From the NCBI RefSeq assembly GCF_001659605.2, contig NC_035165.2:11218445-11282444 (forward strand): a DNA stretch of 64,000 nucleotides, read 5' to 3'. A program made the translations under genes and the position numbers. Below are positions 48,853 through 62,575 of the stretch, in pieces (the first letter of the stretch is position 1; each line of letters starts with the position of its first letter). The DNA is from Manihot esculenta. Taxonomy: Eukaryota > Streptophyta > Magnoliopsida > Malpighiales > Euphorbiaceae. Below the pieces are notes generated by a model. It did not search any database and was not told the DNA's origin. It saw nothing but the letters and a program-made list of their open reading frames with translations.

Positions 48853-49069
48853 TTTAACAATATTTTAAAATTCTAGAAAACAGCTTCTTTTGTAAAAAAA
48901 AATGAGAATATCATTCTTTAATAAAAGATTTTATTTTCATTTTTACTTAATAAATGTATTTTTCATTTGACTAATTTTTATAAACATTCTGAACACTAAC
49001 AAATATAAAAAATAAATACTTTCTATGAAATAAATAAAGGATTAAATTATTAATTTTTCATTTATTTTA

Positions 49070-49181
49070 GGGAGATTTATAATTTAGTCCTTGGGTATTA
49101 CCATTATTAACACGTTAGTCTCTATATTTTTAGAAACCTATTAATAATGGCAATACTCAGGGACTAAATTGTAAATCTCCC
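49070..49181. mobile_element. 112-base hairpin MITE with 9-bp target duplication
   Basis: Arms starting gggagatttataatttagtc and ending with its complement (gactaaattgtaaatctccc) pair over ~40 bases around a short loop (acacgttagtctc...). Flanked by tttatttta on both sides (49061-49069 and 49182-49190). A 9-bp duplication points to the Mutator superfamily. The corresponding place in B is empty. Confidence 0.88.
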
Positions 49182-49361
49182 TTTATTTTAAATACCTATC
49201 TCTTTTATTTTATTTTATTCATTTTAATGACATTTGGATGTGATGAGTTAAGATTTGATGGCCTTAGGTTGTTTTGTTTTTTATTTTCAGGAGTTTCTTT
49301 ACTTTTCTTTTATTGCTTTGTTTGCAATGATTGCAATGGTTACGATTGTTTTGACAAGGGT

Positions 49362-50992
49362 TGTAACAACCCCAAAATGGACTGTCACCGGCACTAGGAT
49401 TCAGATCGGCTTAAGGCCGCCAGAACTCGTAGCAAGCCTGCTATACTCTCTGAGTACCTGTAAAAATCTCATACATGGTCATACATTTTTTCTCTATACC
49501 TACCAAGGCATAGTTAAAGGCTCCTGGGCTTCTCTCAGAGACTATTGGATCATTCAGCATTCACCCATATCAACAAATAACTATGCAATGCAACATATTC
49601 GTGGATTCTAATGCAAACAACCTACTGCATAGTCATGATGCATGAAATATGCTAAAAGCATTCCATTTCTCAATTTAAAAAAAATTAAGTTTAGTTCCAC
49701 TCACCTCTGGCTATCTGGACTGACTCTGCAGGCTCTGTAAACTCTAGAGCAGTACTCACTGCTGCTCTCTCTGGTTCCTCTGGTCTGTGCCTACACAGAT
49801 GGACTCAAATGAGGGACCAAACTAGCTTATGAACAACTCTATTAAACTCCCCAAGAATCCCCTTAAACTCACTCAAACAGCCATTCAAAGCATGCAAAGG
49901 AAAGCTGGACAGAATACTTTCGGCGGCAGGTTCGGCGGCCGAAAGTCCTCTCCAGAGCCGAAACTCACGCACCTTCAGCGGTCGAATCTCTACTTTCGGC
50001 AGCCGAACCCTTTCGGGGGCAAGTTTTGGGGGCTGAAAGGCACTCCAGAGACGAAAGTCTTTAATCTTCGACGGCACCTTCGGCGGCCAAAACTCCCCTC
50101 CAGAGCCGAAAGTCCAAAGGGTCGGAGGCAAGCTTAGGCAACCGAAATCACCTCCTCAGCACATTCGGCGGCCGAAGCTTCCTTCGGCGGCCGAAGCTGA
50201 GTTCATCAGCAAGGCAGAAACTTGCTCTGCCTCTCGCCAAAATGCACCAAATCTTCCCAAACTCTAACACCTCAATTCCTCAACATACATATACCCAAGT
50301 ATATGCTCAAAGGGATCAAAAACTATCTAAAAACCCCAACAAACAACAAAGCATAACACATACACAAACTTTTCTCACAAAATCATCAAAAACTCTCTTT
50401 TAACCCTATTAATGCAACTCTCCCCCCAAAACCTCAAAAATCTTCCATAAACCATGAAAACAAGCTCAGGATCTTCACTTACCTCTTGAAACCAAGAAGA
50501 GGAACGATCCTAACGTGGAGTTTTGGAGCAACTCTCCTTCAAACTCTCCAAAATTCACAACTTTGTGTTTTTAGCTCAAAACCTTCAAAATAACATAAAA
50601 ATCAATCAAATCTTTGCAAGAGGTAATGAAAACATGAAGAAACCTTAAGGAAGACAGAGTCTCACCTCAGAAAGTGAAAAGATAACCTCATTCTTATCCT
50701 TTCAACCGACTGAGGGCCTTTTATAGGTGGCTGGCCAGACCACCTTCGGCGGCCACACGTAAAACCGAAAGCCATGCATGTTCGGCGGCCGAATGTCACA
50801 TTCGGCGGCCGAACCTGGCTTTTCTACCTTGATTCTTTTCTTGCAAAAACTCTTTTCATTTTAGCTTAAAAACATTAAAACATACTACATTACTTTAGAA
50901 AAATATAAATCTTACCCTTCTAGAGAATTCCGACATCCTGGATTCCACCGGACGACAGGAATTCCGATGCCGGACTCTAGCCGGGTATTACA
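49362..50992 (-). mobile_element. Solo LTR, G1/G2 superfamily (1631 bases)
   Basis: tgtaacaacccc...ccgggtattaca, flanked by agggt at 49357-49361 and 50993-50997; B lacks it. Its interior is closer to the G2 type (gcgccccgaaagt-poor, single-copy middle region), with the TATA complement at ccttttatagg near 50718-50728. It has no internal domain, consistent with LTR-LTR recombination. Confidence 0.93.
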
Positions 50993-52569
50993 AGGGTTAT
51001 GTGACGGTGATCGATTGTCTCGATTGTCAATGGTTTTAAAATGAAAGTAAATAATTTTTTTTAAAAAAATATAATTGTCTTTGTTAAGATTGCTTCATGA
51101 TCATATGAAATTAATAAAGTCTCGTGTCGGTGACTTGCGGAGATGATTCTCTCAACTAGCAACAAAAGATGATTTTAATCCAAATCTTTGAGCAGTACTG
51201 ATTGAGCAATACTGATTTTGACATTTTTTTACTGTTTATCTTAGTGAGATTGGTGTGTCTATTTTGTTTTTTTCTTGTAAGGACTAGCTAATTTTATGTT
51301 GATTTTATTTTAACTACAGTAGGTTTTGATTTGTTGGGGTTTGCTTCTTTTAATTGATGGACTTTTTTTAATTTTGAGTTTTGTTTTGAGCTATCAACAA
51401 CTTTATTTAAGTTGTACTCTTGCATCCCGTTTATTGACTTTTTTTAATATAAAAAATATTATATGATAAAAAAAATTTATTAATTGATCGCTCAATTTTA
51501 AATAATATGTTAAACCATCATATATTCTAAAAAATTTATTGGTTAGTTTCTCCATTAATTTTAATCATTAATTATATTACTATTTAATTTCTATAATTTT
51601 AAAAATATTATTAGTTGATTCTTTACATTCTTTAAATATCTACTAATTAATTTTTCTGCATTAAAAGTATTTTAGATTTTTTTTACAATATTTAATAATT
51701 AAAATTAATTGAATAATTAATAAGTAGACATTTTAAAATGCCAGAGACATTTTAATATATTTTTTAAAATAAAAAAAATCTAATTAATAAATTTTCCCAT
51801 AATATAAGGATTAAATAATAAATTTTTCAAAAATTTTCATTATTATTTTAAAAAATATTTATTTAACTATTCAAGTATTTACATGGAATTTTTTTCTAAT
51901 AAGTATAAAAATGAAATTAAATATATTATATATAGCCTCATTTAAATAGTTAATCTTATTTCATTTCAAAAAAAAATAGTTAATCTTATTAAATATTTAA
52001 ACTAAATTACTATTTTATGAAATTTTTTTAAATATAATGAGCAAAATATAAAACATAGTAATCAATACATGGGCAATACTATCTTTTCTTTTAATGAATC
52101 ATTATGGCTAATTTATATTTAAGAAAAAATTTTTATTTAATTTTTAAAATTTAATTTTTTTTATAAAGAAGAAGAGATTAATTTAGAAAAGAAATAAATG
52201 GAATTAGATGGAGGAATTATTTTATTGATGAAAAAACATAAAAATGTTTTAATAATTTTTTGAAAAGGCAAATATTAACTTATTAATAACGGCAGTAATC
52301 AAAAATTAAATAATAATTTTTATATATTTAATTATTATAATTTTATAAAATAAAATATTAATTTCAGTGTGTAATGAATTTATTTCAAATAATAAAAAAA
52401 ATATCAGTATACTTTAATCAAATATGAGTTATTCCAAATATGAGTTATTCTTATATCACAAAAATAAACTTATCTTAATAGTAATTATCATCAATTAATA
52501 ATAATTGTGCATTCAAAATAATGTTAATACTCAGAAAATTTGCCGGCCAAAATAAGTAGGTTGTAATGT

Positions 52570-53456
52570 TAGTTTTTTTTTTTTTTTTTAACGATGCAAA
52601 TGGTATTGCATTCATCAAGATTAGAGGCTAATCACAAGAGAGTTTAATTTACCTATCAATTCAAGAAGTAGCCTAACATTATTTAAAAAAAAACTCACAA
52701 AACAACCAACCTACCAAAAATGCCCCACCATCCAAAATAAAAATAACCCGCCTAAAAAATTCTGAGCCCAATCCATGTAAGATCCACCTATCTAATCCAT
52801 GTATGATCCACCTACTGAAATCAACGCTCAAATGCTAAAACCTTTGCCATCGCACTAGCATTGTTGACCGCAAAAAACCTAGCTAACCACTACGCAAGAG
52901 CAAATAGAGAGCGAAGGAAAGTAATACACAATAAATAGACATGCAGCATAAAAAAAAGTAGAGAACTCCAAGGAAGATAAGACTAAGGTATTAAAAAACA
53001 ACACTGCAACACATGAGGAAAAGGCACTGAACAGCTTAGCTGATCATCAGTTGAAGGGAGTGTGAGCCACCGGACGTAACGATATGGTCTAAAAATTCCA
53101 GCGTCACACCAAAGTAATCCTCCTCAAAAACCGAAACAGAGCTACCTACACTCACTAGATCCAGATCAAACAAACATCCCTCGCAAAGGAGAACAAGGAT
53201 CTACAAAAGAAAAGAACCAAATAAAAATAAATCAAAAAGTATTTTCACTCCACCATGGTGAGGGACAATCATGGCGAAAAGAAATGCTTCCTTTCCAGAG
53301 GCAGAAAGAAGAAGAACAACAAACTTAAAACAAAGTGAAAAAATAACGAAAAAATTAAAAAATAAGAGAAACAACAGAAAAAAAATCTTTTCATCGCGCA
53401 CTGGTTGAGACTCGAACCTCTTTTCTTTTCCCTTTCTCTTTCTTTTAAATAATTTA
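52570..53456 (-). mobile_element. LINE-type retroposon, copy A
   Basis: Minus-strand element ending ...atgcaataccatttgcatcg followed by poly-A (poly-T at 52571-52589), flanked by the 9-bp duplication ttgtaatgt (52561-52569, 53457-53465). It is 5'-truncated, with no ORF. Near its start (complement of 53408-53421) lies ggttcgagtctc, which resembles a tRNA B box; without an A box I do not call it a SINE. Confidence 0.75.
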
Positions 53457-54999
53457 TTGTAATGTGGGACTTAATCCTTTTTAATGATATTCTACCTTTT
53501 CCATAAAATAGAAAATTTTCTCTAAAATTTCAATAATTAAAAATTAAAATCATTAAAAAGATATTATTGATTGTCGACGTAAACAGTGTACTGTCGGTAT
53601 AAGCAGTGGAGCATCTATTGTCTTCTCTATTTCTACATTTCCCCTTTTACTTGAAACAATAAAATGACATGAGAGGGTGGACATTCAATTTTATTCTCAT
53701 ATTTATTGAAAAATTTTAATGCAATTTATTATTATTTTTGTTTTAATTTCAATTTAAAATCAAATTTAACTTAAAAATAAATAACTTTGGTTAATTTTTT
53801 TTAATTTATTCATTTATGTCAAGAAAAAAGAATTTCAATTTTTATTCCATTAATATCATATTATAGCCTAATTAGCCTCCTTGTTATGGAAAAGATTAAA
53901 AAAAAAAACTGTAATTTTTAGGCTGCATGAATTTTTTTTTAACATTTTCATATTTAATTTATATGAAACTTAAATTTTGAATTCAATTGAGGTCCAATAG
54001 GCTAATAGATATATGTAGTTCTTAAATTAGTCCTTCTGATGTAGGATTCTTTTTTATTTTTTTAATTCAACTAAAGTCTTTATATGGCAAGAAAGCAAAG
54101 TTGTAATGTGATTAGCTAATCCTACAAGACAGAAAAAGTGAGATAGTGGATGCCTATGATGCTCAAGTAAGTAAACTGGAGAATAGAGTGAATGAAAAAT
54201 TTTAGAGTATTAGTGCAAGAGAAATGCGTACCTTTACCTCTATGATCATTCCTCTTTTATACTGTAAGAAAATGTGGATAAATATAATATTTCCTGATAA
54301 TCTAGCAATGATATGGCTGGCTCCTTGGTAAAAGATCTTGATTGGCTACTTGGTTGAGAATTCCGTATTCACAGGCATAAATGTGATCTGCTAAATTGTA
54401 GCTGTTAACAATAACTTTCTTGTAGAGTCTCACCCTGTAGTTGAGAGGGCGAATCTTAACGAACTGAACCAACCTGAGGCCGACCTGTCCTGAAGTGTTC
54501 GGGTCTTTTTTTCTCTCGGTTTCAAGTACCATGGGCATCTGGGCTATCCTTTATACGGGTGGAACTGCATATTAGTTTATCATATTCTTGCCATGTGGTC
54601 CTGTCTTATGGTGACAGCTCACTGCCCACTTTAGGCGATTGTTATGTAATATTAGAGGTCCCCCGCTGGTCTTCGATTCTTTAGATTCGAAGGTAACAAT
54701 TGTTTTCATGATCTGGGGCACATGTCTTATTTAGATTGTCCTTTTATACTCGCATCGCTTTGCCTTCCCTAGTGTTCTGATAGCGAAATGTGTCAGGATC
54801 CTAGAGTGCAAAACACATTGACCGTAGGGCGTTAGTTTAATATGTCGAACTAAGTTAACCTCTATTCAGGCTGAGTGCACGATGTCCTTACTTTTTTCTT
54901 ACTTGTCCTATCGACTAGTCAGGTCCAAGATCTTATCTGAAAAAAACTGATCTGAGTGATATAGTAATGCATTGACAAGTTTTTAGGCTCTCTCTAGCA

Positions 55000-55210
55000 C
55001 CAACCAGCCCTAGGGATCATCCATGCATCTTCTAGCCTTTGTAAGCTCTTAGGCCTTTTCCAACCTTATCGAGCTTTTGGGCATTTTCATCCCTGACGTA
55101 CTTTCGAGCATTTTTTTGCCCTGACGAGCTTCTGATTATTATCTAGTCCTGATGGACATTCTCTAGCTCTGACCGTGCTTTCGAGCATTCTCTAGCTCTG
55201 ACAAGCTTAC
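55000..55210. repeat. Degenerate minisatellite
   Basis: About six imperfect units of the form tctagctctgacgagctt-tcgagcatt, each 30-40 bases, just left of the A/B junction. Its counterpart in B would lie beyond the window. Confidence 0.75.
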
Positions 55211-57949
55211 AGTAAATATGGAAAAACAGAATTGTATATAATAACTAGCACGAAACTACTAAATAACTTGGGTTAACCATTTTGGCCCAAGTGGAAAATG
55301 GATCCAAAAGTTATTTGGAGCAGTTTGATCTGGGCTGTTACAACATTTGTGACATCCTCCTTATTTCCACCCCGATTAACAACTCGGTCCCAATTCCCTG
55401 ACAAGAACAAAGAAAAGCAAGCATCCCATTGTTCTGCTAGTCTCTGCTGCTGCTTCCCATGTTTTTTTTTTATTTCTATTTCTTGAGTCTTATGTCTGAT
55501 ATGATCACATCTGATATGCCTCATTTTTATTCTGATACGCCTCATGTGCTGCTGCTTCTGCTGGTTTTTTTTTTTTTTCTCCTTATTCCCTTTTTTCATG
55601 GGATATAATCTCCTAATATTTTCTTTAGTTAAAATTTTTATTACAATAAAAAATAATACACATGTCAAATATCAGATTTATTTTTTCCATGCCTTTTAAA
55701 AATTATTTTTTCTATTAAGGCTCTTTTGTTTTAAAAAAAATTCATATTTAAAAATTATTTTAAAAAAAAACTTATATTTAAAAAAATAGTTTTAATAGAA
55801 AATGTTTGTTTAAAAATGTTTTCATAACAAATATTTTTAAAAAAATAACTTAGTTTGGTTATTTATTTTAATATAAAAAATGAATAATAATAAATTTATA
55901 TATAATAGCTTTAACAATATTTTAAAATTCTAGAAAACAGCTTCTTTAAAAAAAAAAATGAGAATATCATTCTTTAATAAAAGATTTGATTTTCATTTTT
56001 ACTTGATAAATATATTTTTCATTTGACTAATTTTTATAAACGTTCTGAACACTAAAAAATATAAAAAAATAAATACTTTAATAAATAAAGGATTAAATTA
56101 TTATTATTTTTATTTATTTTAAATACCTATCTCTTTTATTTTTTTTATTCATTTCAATGACATTTGGATGTGATGAGTTAAGATTTGATTTTTATTTTCA
56201 GTAGTTTCTTTACTTTTTTTATTGTTTTGTTTGCAATGGTTGCGATTCTTTTGACTATGGTTATGTGACGGTGATCGATTGTCTTGATTGTCAATGGTTT
56301 TAAAATGAAAGTAAATAATTTTTTTTAAAAAAATATATTTGTCTTTGTTAAGATTGCTTCATGATCATATGAGATTAATAATGTCTCGTGTCGGTGACTT
56401 GCGGAGATGACTCTCTCAACTTGCAATAAAAGATGATTTTAATCCAAATCTTTAAGCAATACTGATTGAGCAATACTGATTTTGACATTTTTTTACAGTT
56501 TATCTTAGCGAGATTGGTGTGTCTATTTTGTTTTTTTCTTACAAGAACTAGCTAATTTTATGTTGATTTTATTTTAACTACAGTAGGTTTTGATTTATTG
56601 AGGTTTGCTTCTTTTAATTGATGGACTTTTTTTAATTTTGATTTTTGTTTTGAACTATCAACAACTTTATTTAAGTTGTACTCTTGCATCCGGTTTATTG
56701 ACTTTTTTAATATAAAAAATATTGTATGGTAAAAAAAGTTAAAATATTATATTTAAATTTAAATTTTTTTATATTTTATAAAATTGAATTATTGTATAAT
56801 TAATTATTAGCAATCATCATCACTAACATCATGGAATTTTTATCTAATATTTTAAAAAAAATTTTAAAAATTATTATTTAATTTATTTCCCAATTTTAAA
56901 TAATACGTTAAACCATAATATATTCTAAAAAATTTATTGATTAGTATTAATTTTAACAATTAATTATTTTACTATTTAATCTCTATAATTTTAAAAATAT
57001 CATTAGTTGATTTCTTATATTCTTTAAATATCTACTAATTAATTTTTCTATATTAAAAGTATTTTAGACGTTTTTTACAATATTTAATAATTAAAATTAA
57101 TTGAATAATTAATAAGTAGATATTTTAAAATATTAGAGACATTTTAATATATTTTTTAAAATAAAAAAATCTAATTAATAATTTTTTTATAATACAGGGA
57201 TTAAATAATAAATTTTTCAAAAATTTTAATTATTATTTTAAAAAATATTTATTTAACTATTCAAGTATTTACATGGAATTTTTTTCTAATAAGTATAAAA
57301 ATGAAATTAAATATATTATATATAGCCTCATTTAAATAGTTAATCTTATTTCATTTCAAAAAAAAAAAAGTTAATCTTATTAAATATTTAAGCTAAATTA
57401 CTATTTGATGAAATTTTGTTAAATATAATGAGCAAAATATAAAACATAGTAATCAATACATGGGCAATACTATCTTTTCTTTTAATGAGTCATTATGGCT
57501 AATTTATATTTAAGAAAAAAAATTTATTTAATTTTAAAATTTAATTTTTTTTATAAAGAAGAAGAGGTTAATTTAAAAAAGAAATAAATGGAATTAGATG
57601 GAATAATTATTTTATTGATAAAAAAAATAAAAATGTTTTAATAATATTTTGAAAAGGCAAATATTAATAATGACAGTAATTAAAAATTAAATAATAATTT
57701 TTATATATTTAATTATTATAATTTTATAAATTAAAATATTAATTTCAGTGTGTAATGAATTTATTTCAAATAATAAAAAGAATATCGGTATACTTTAACC
57801 AAATATGAGTTATTCCAAATATGATTTATTCTTATATCACAAAAGTAAACTATCTTAATAGTAATTATCATCAATTAATAATAATTGTGCATTCAAAATA
57901 ATGTTAATATTCAGAAAATTTTCCGGCCAAAATAAGTTGGTTGTAATGT

Positions 57950-58838
57950 TAGTTTTTTTTTTTTTTTTTGACAATGCAAATGGTATTGCATTCATCAAGA
58001 TTAGAGGCTAATCACAAGAGAGTTTAATTTACCTATCAATTCAAGAAGTAGCCTAACATTATTTAAAAAAAAACTCACAAAACAACCAATCTATCAAAAA
58101 TGCCCCACCATCTAAAATAACTAAAATAAAAATAACCCGCCTAAAAAATTCAGAGCCCAATCCATGTAAGATCCACCTATCTAATTCATGTATGATCCAC
58201 CTACTGAAATCAACAACGCTCAAATGCTAAAACCTTTGCCATCGCACTAGCATTGTTGACCGCAAAAAACCTAGCCAACCACTATGCAAGAGCAAATAGA
58301 GAGCGGAAGGAAACTAATACACAATAAATAGACATGCAGCATAAAAAAAAAGTAGAGAACTCCAAGGAAGATAAGACTAAGACAGTAAAAAACAACACTA
58401 CAACACATGAGGAAAAGGCGCTCGAGCTTAGCTGATCATCAGTTGGAGGGAGTGTGAGCCACTGAACGTAACAATATGGTCTCAAAAATCCAGCGTCACA
58501 CCAAAGTAATCCTCCTCAAAAATCGTAGCCCTCACTAGATCCAGATTAAACAAACATCCCTCGCAAAGGAGAACAAGGATCTACAAAAGAAAAGAACCAA
58601 ATAAAAATAAATCAAAAAGTATTTCTACTCCACCATGGTGAGGGACAATCATGGCGAAAAGAAATGCTTCCTTTCCAGAGGCAGAAAGAAGAAGAACAAC
58701 AACAAAATTAAAACAAAGTGAAAAAATAACAAAAAAATTAAAAAATAAGAGAAACAACAGAAAAAAATCTCTTCATCGGACACTAGTTGAGACTCGAACC
58801 TCTTTTCTTTTCCCTTTCTCTTTCTTTTAAATAATTTA
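57950..58838 (-). mobile_element. LINE-type retroposon, copy B
   Basis: Duplicate of 52570-53456 with the same ttgtaatgt flanks (57941-57949, 58839-58847), so the retroposon predates the segmental duplication. Confidence 0.75.
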
Positions 58839-59997
58839 TTGTAATGTGGGACTTAATCCTTTTTTATGATATTCTACCTTTTCGATAAAATAGAAAATTT
58901 TCTCTAAAATTTCAATAATTAAAAATTAAAATCATTAAAAAGATATTATTGATTGTCGACCTAAACAGTGTACTATCGATATAAGCAATGGAGCATCTAT
59001 TGTCTTCTTTATTTCTACATTTTCCCTTTTACTTGAAACAATAAAATGACATGAGAGGGTGGACATTCAATTTTATTCTCATATTTATTGAAAAATTTTA
59101 ATGCAATTTATTATTATTTTTGTTTTAATTTCAATTTAAAATCAATTTAACTTAAAAATAAATAACTTTGGTTAATTTTTTTTAATTTACTCATTTATGT
59201 CAAGAAAAAAAGAATTTCAATTTTTATTCCATTAATATCATATTATAGCCTAATTAGCCTCCTTGTTATGGAAAAGATTAAAAAAAAACTGTAATTTTTA
59301 GGCTGCATGAATTTTTTTTTAACATTTTCATATTTAATTTATATGAAACGTAAATTTTGAATTCAATTGAGGTCCAATAGGCTAATAGATATATGTAGTT
59401 CTTAAATTAGTCCTTCTGATTTAGGATTCTTTTTTATATTTTTAATTCAACTAAAGTCCTTATATGGCAGGAAAGCAGAGTTGTACTGTGATTAGCTAAT
59501 CCTACAAGACAGAAAAAGTGAGGTAGTGGATGCTCACGGCAGCCACTATGATGCTCAAGTAAGTAAATTGAAGAATAGAGTGAATGAAAAATTTTAGAGT
59601 ATTTGTGCAAGAGAAATGTATACCTTTACCTCTGTGATCGTTCCTCTTTTATACTGTAAAAAAATGCGGATAAATATAATATTTCCTGATAATCCAGCAA
59701 TGATATGGATGGCTCCTTGGTAAAGGATCTTGATTGGCTAATTGATTGAGAATCCCGTGTTCACAGACATAAATGGGATCTGCTAAATTGTAGCTGTTAA
59801 CAGTAACTTTCTTATGGAGTCTCACCCTATAGTTGAGAGGGCGAATTTTGACGAACTGAACCAACCTGAGATCGACTTGTCCTGAAGTGTTCGGATCTTT
59901 TTTCTCTCGGTTCCAAGTACCATGGGCATCTGGGCTATCCTTTATACGGGTGGAACTGCATATTGGTTTATCATATCCTTGCCATATGGCCCTATCT

Positions 59998-62269
59998 TGT
60001 AATACCCGGCTAGACTCCGGTATTGGAATTCCTACCGTCCGGTGGAATCTCGGATGTCGGAGACCTCTAGAAGGGTAAAACTATGTTTTTATGAAATGTT
60101 TTAATGTTTTTGATGATTTTAAGTAAAGAGGAAATGAGTTTTTGAATAAAAACAACCTTGGAGGAAAAACCCAGGTTCGGCCGCCGAACATGTAGGCATT
60201 TCGGGTGTGCCTTAGGCCCCCGAAGGCATAAGTTGAGGAAAGTCCAGGTTCGGCCGCCGAACATGGCATGCATGCGGAGGCACGTTCGGCCCCCGAACGT
60301 GGCCTGGCCAGCCACTATAAAAGGGTCCCTTAGCCGAAAACGGGTGAGTTTTTCTCCCCATTGTTGGCCAAGGTGAGCTCTTCGCCGTTCCTCACCAATC
60401 CTTGAGTTTTTCCTTCAAATCTTTCAAGATTTTCACAAGTTTTTGCTTTGTTTTGAAGATTTTCGAGTTTAAAGCAAGTTTTGGAGCTTTGAGGTTCAAG
60501 AACTCAAAAATCTCCCACCTCCGAGTTTAGGACGTCTCTCTCTCGATCTTCAAGAGGTAAGAGCCGATCTTAAGCTCATTTCATGTTTAAAGTAAGTTTT
60601 ATGCAAGATCTATGGGGTAGAATGCATGTTTAGCTCATAGTTAGGTTTTTGAGTTTATGTTGTGTTTTTGAGCAATGTGTTGTTATTGTGTGTTGTAGTT
60701 GGAGTTTAAGTTAGTTTGAGGCCCCTAGGAGCCAATGTATGTATATTTGCATGATTTGAATGAGTTATATGCATGTTGGAAGTTTTGGAGGCAAATATGC
60801 ATTGAAGAGCTGAGTTTCTGCCATTCTGGGAGAAACCAGGTTCGGCAGCCGAAGGAACTTTCGGCCGCCGAACCCTCTTGTGGAGGCAGCATTCGGCTGC
60901 CGAAGCTTGCCCTCGAAAGAGGACTTTCGCCTCTGTCTGGGAGTTTCGGCCGCCGAAAGTGCCGCCGAACATGCATGAGTTTCGCCTTTGTCTTGGAGTT
61001 TCGGCCGCCGAAGGTGCCGCCGAACCTGCCTGACTTTCGGCTCTGGAGGGACTTTCGGCCGCCGAACCTGCCGCCGAAAGTGCCCTGTCCAGCCTTCCTT
61101 TGCATGTTTTTGCATGGATGTTTGAGGTGTTTTAAGAGGTTTTTGGGGGATGTTTTTAGAGTTATGTTCTAGTTGTTTGGTCCCTCATTTGAGTCCACCT
61201 GTGTAGGTTCGGACCCGAGGAACCGAGGACCCCAGCAGTGAGTTAGCTGCATCAGTATTTGTCAGAGCTAGTCAAGAGGTGAGTAGAATAAACCTTTACG
61301 ATTTAAAGCAAATAAATTATAAAGTTTTTAGCATGTTCATGCATCATGAATGCCATGTGATGAATTAGGTTGCTTACATTAGAATTCACGAATATGTTGC
61401 ATTGCATTTATGATGTTGATGTGGATTGGTTATTGGATGATCCTCTAGTCCTCATATGGTATGATGATGTTACGGCATGATATGGTATGGAAGTCCAGGT
61501 TGTACCCATTCTACGTCCCTGGCACTATGTAAGAGAAAGTCCAGGTTGTACCCATTCTACATCCCTGGCACTTTAGTATGTTATGATATGTATGTTAAGA
61601 GAAAGACCGATTGTACCCATTCTACGTCCCGGCACTTTGGAATGTAGAGGACTATTGGTGACAATACCATCCGAGATGTGATTTGTTGTGATGTGTTGCA
61701 TTACATGATGGCATGAGATTTTAAATGTTGTTTTCTATTATTCTGCTCACTGGGCTCTAGTAGCCCTAATCCCCCAGGATTGCAGGTATGGGCTAGACAG
61801 AGAAGTCAAGAAGAGTAAAATCTTATGTTTGTAATAGATAGAAAGTGGACATGATAAATTGTAAGATGATGTAAAAATTGAATTGTTATGTTATGTATAA
61901 TGATATTGAGGTTTAGAAGTGTGCTTGACCATAGTATATTGTAATCCCTTTGGGTACATGATCTTAATGTTTATTGATGACTATGGTTAGCAAACTCAAC
62001 ACATGTATTGCCACCCATTGAGGGGCATTGATGAGATCCCACAGAGGGGTCAAGTTTATGATTATGTATATGTCCAGTGCATGCACAGGTTGAGTTTGTT
62101 GTATGATAGAATGTATGAAAGAAAAGTTTTAAATTTTTATGTATGTTGTTGATCATGTATGGGATTAAACAGGTTCACAGGATGTATGTTAGGCTTGCTA
62201 CGGGTCCCGGCGGCCTTATGCCGACCTGGATCCTAGCGCCGGTAGCGGTCCGATTTTCGGGTCGTTACA
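59998..62269 (+). mobile_element. Solo LTR of the G1 subfamily (2272 bases)
   Basis: tgtaatacccggctagact...ttttcgggtcgttaca with exact target duplication tatct (59993-59997, 62270-62274). It is the G1 LTR in the opposite orientation: TATA at 60317-60326 (ctataaaagg), palindrome clusters on both sides of it, and a three-unit minisatellite (gtccaggttgtacccattct) at 61490-61640. Absent from copy A. Confidence 0.95.
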
Positions 62270-62575
62270 TATCTTATGGTGATAGCTCACTACCCACTTT
62301 AGACGATTGTTATATAATACTGGTCTTCGATTCTTTAGATTCGAAGGTAACAATTGTCTTCATGATCTGGGGCACATGTCTTATTTAGGTTGTCCTTTTA
62401 TACTCGCATCGCTTTGCCTTCCCTAGTGTTCTGATAGCAAAATGTGTCAGGATCCTAGAGTACAAAACACATTGACCGTAGGGCGTTAGTTTAATATGTC
62501 GAACTAAGTCAACCTCTATTCAGGCTGAGTGCACGATGTCCTTGCTTTCTTCTTACTTGTCCTATCAATCAGTCA

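Larger units (their letters stand above)
47914..55387. repeat. Segmental tandem duplication, copy A
   Basis: Begins tcccaattccctgacaag and is repeated from 55388 in the same order and orientation. It contains a LINE-type retroposon, a minisatellite and AT-rich DNA. Private insertions in A: a ~460-base element at 48392-48852, a MITE at 49070-49181 and a solo LTR at 49362-50992. No host gene is recognised. The short minus-strand frame at 54302-54538 has a counterpart in B (59649-59864) but no known domain. Confidence 0.93.

Noticed and set aside
53408..53421. tRNA gene suggested by the B-box-like ggttcgagtctc
   Set aside because: No cloverleaf, A box or acceptor stem could be built around it.
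54302..54538. 78-codon minus-strand frame conserved between duplicate copies (59649-59864)
   Set aside because: Similarity is explained by the segmental duplication; no domain recognised and the start is not conserved.
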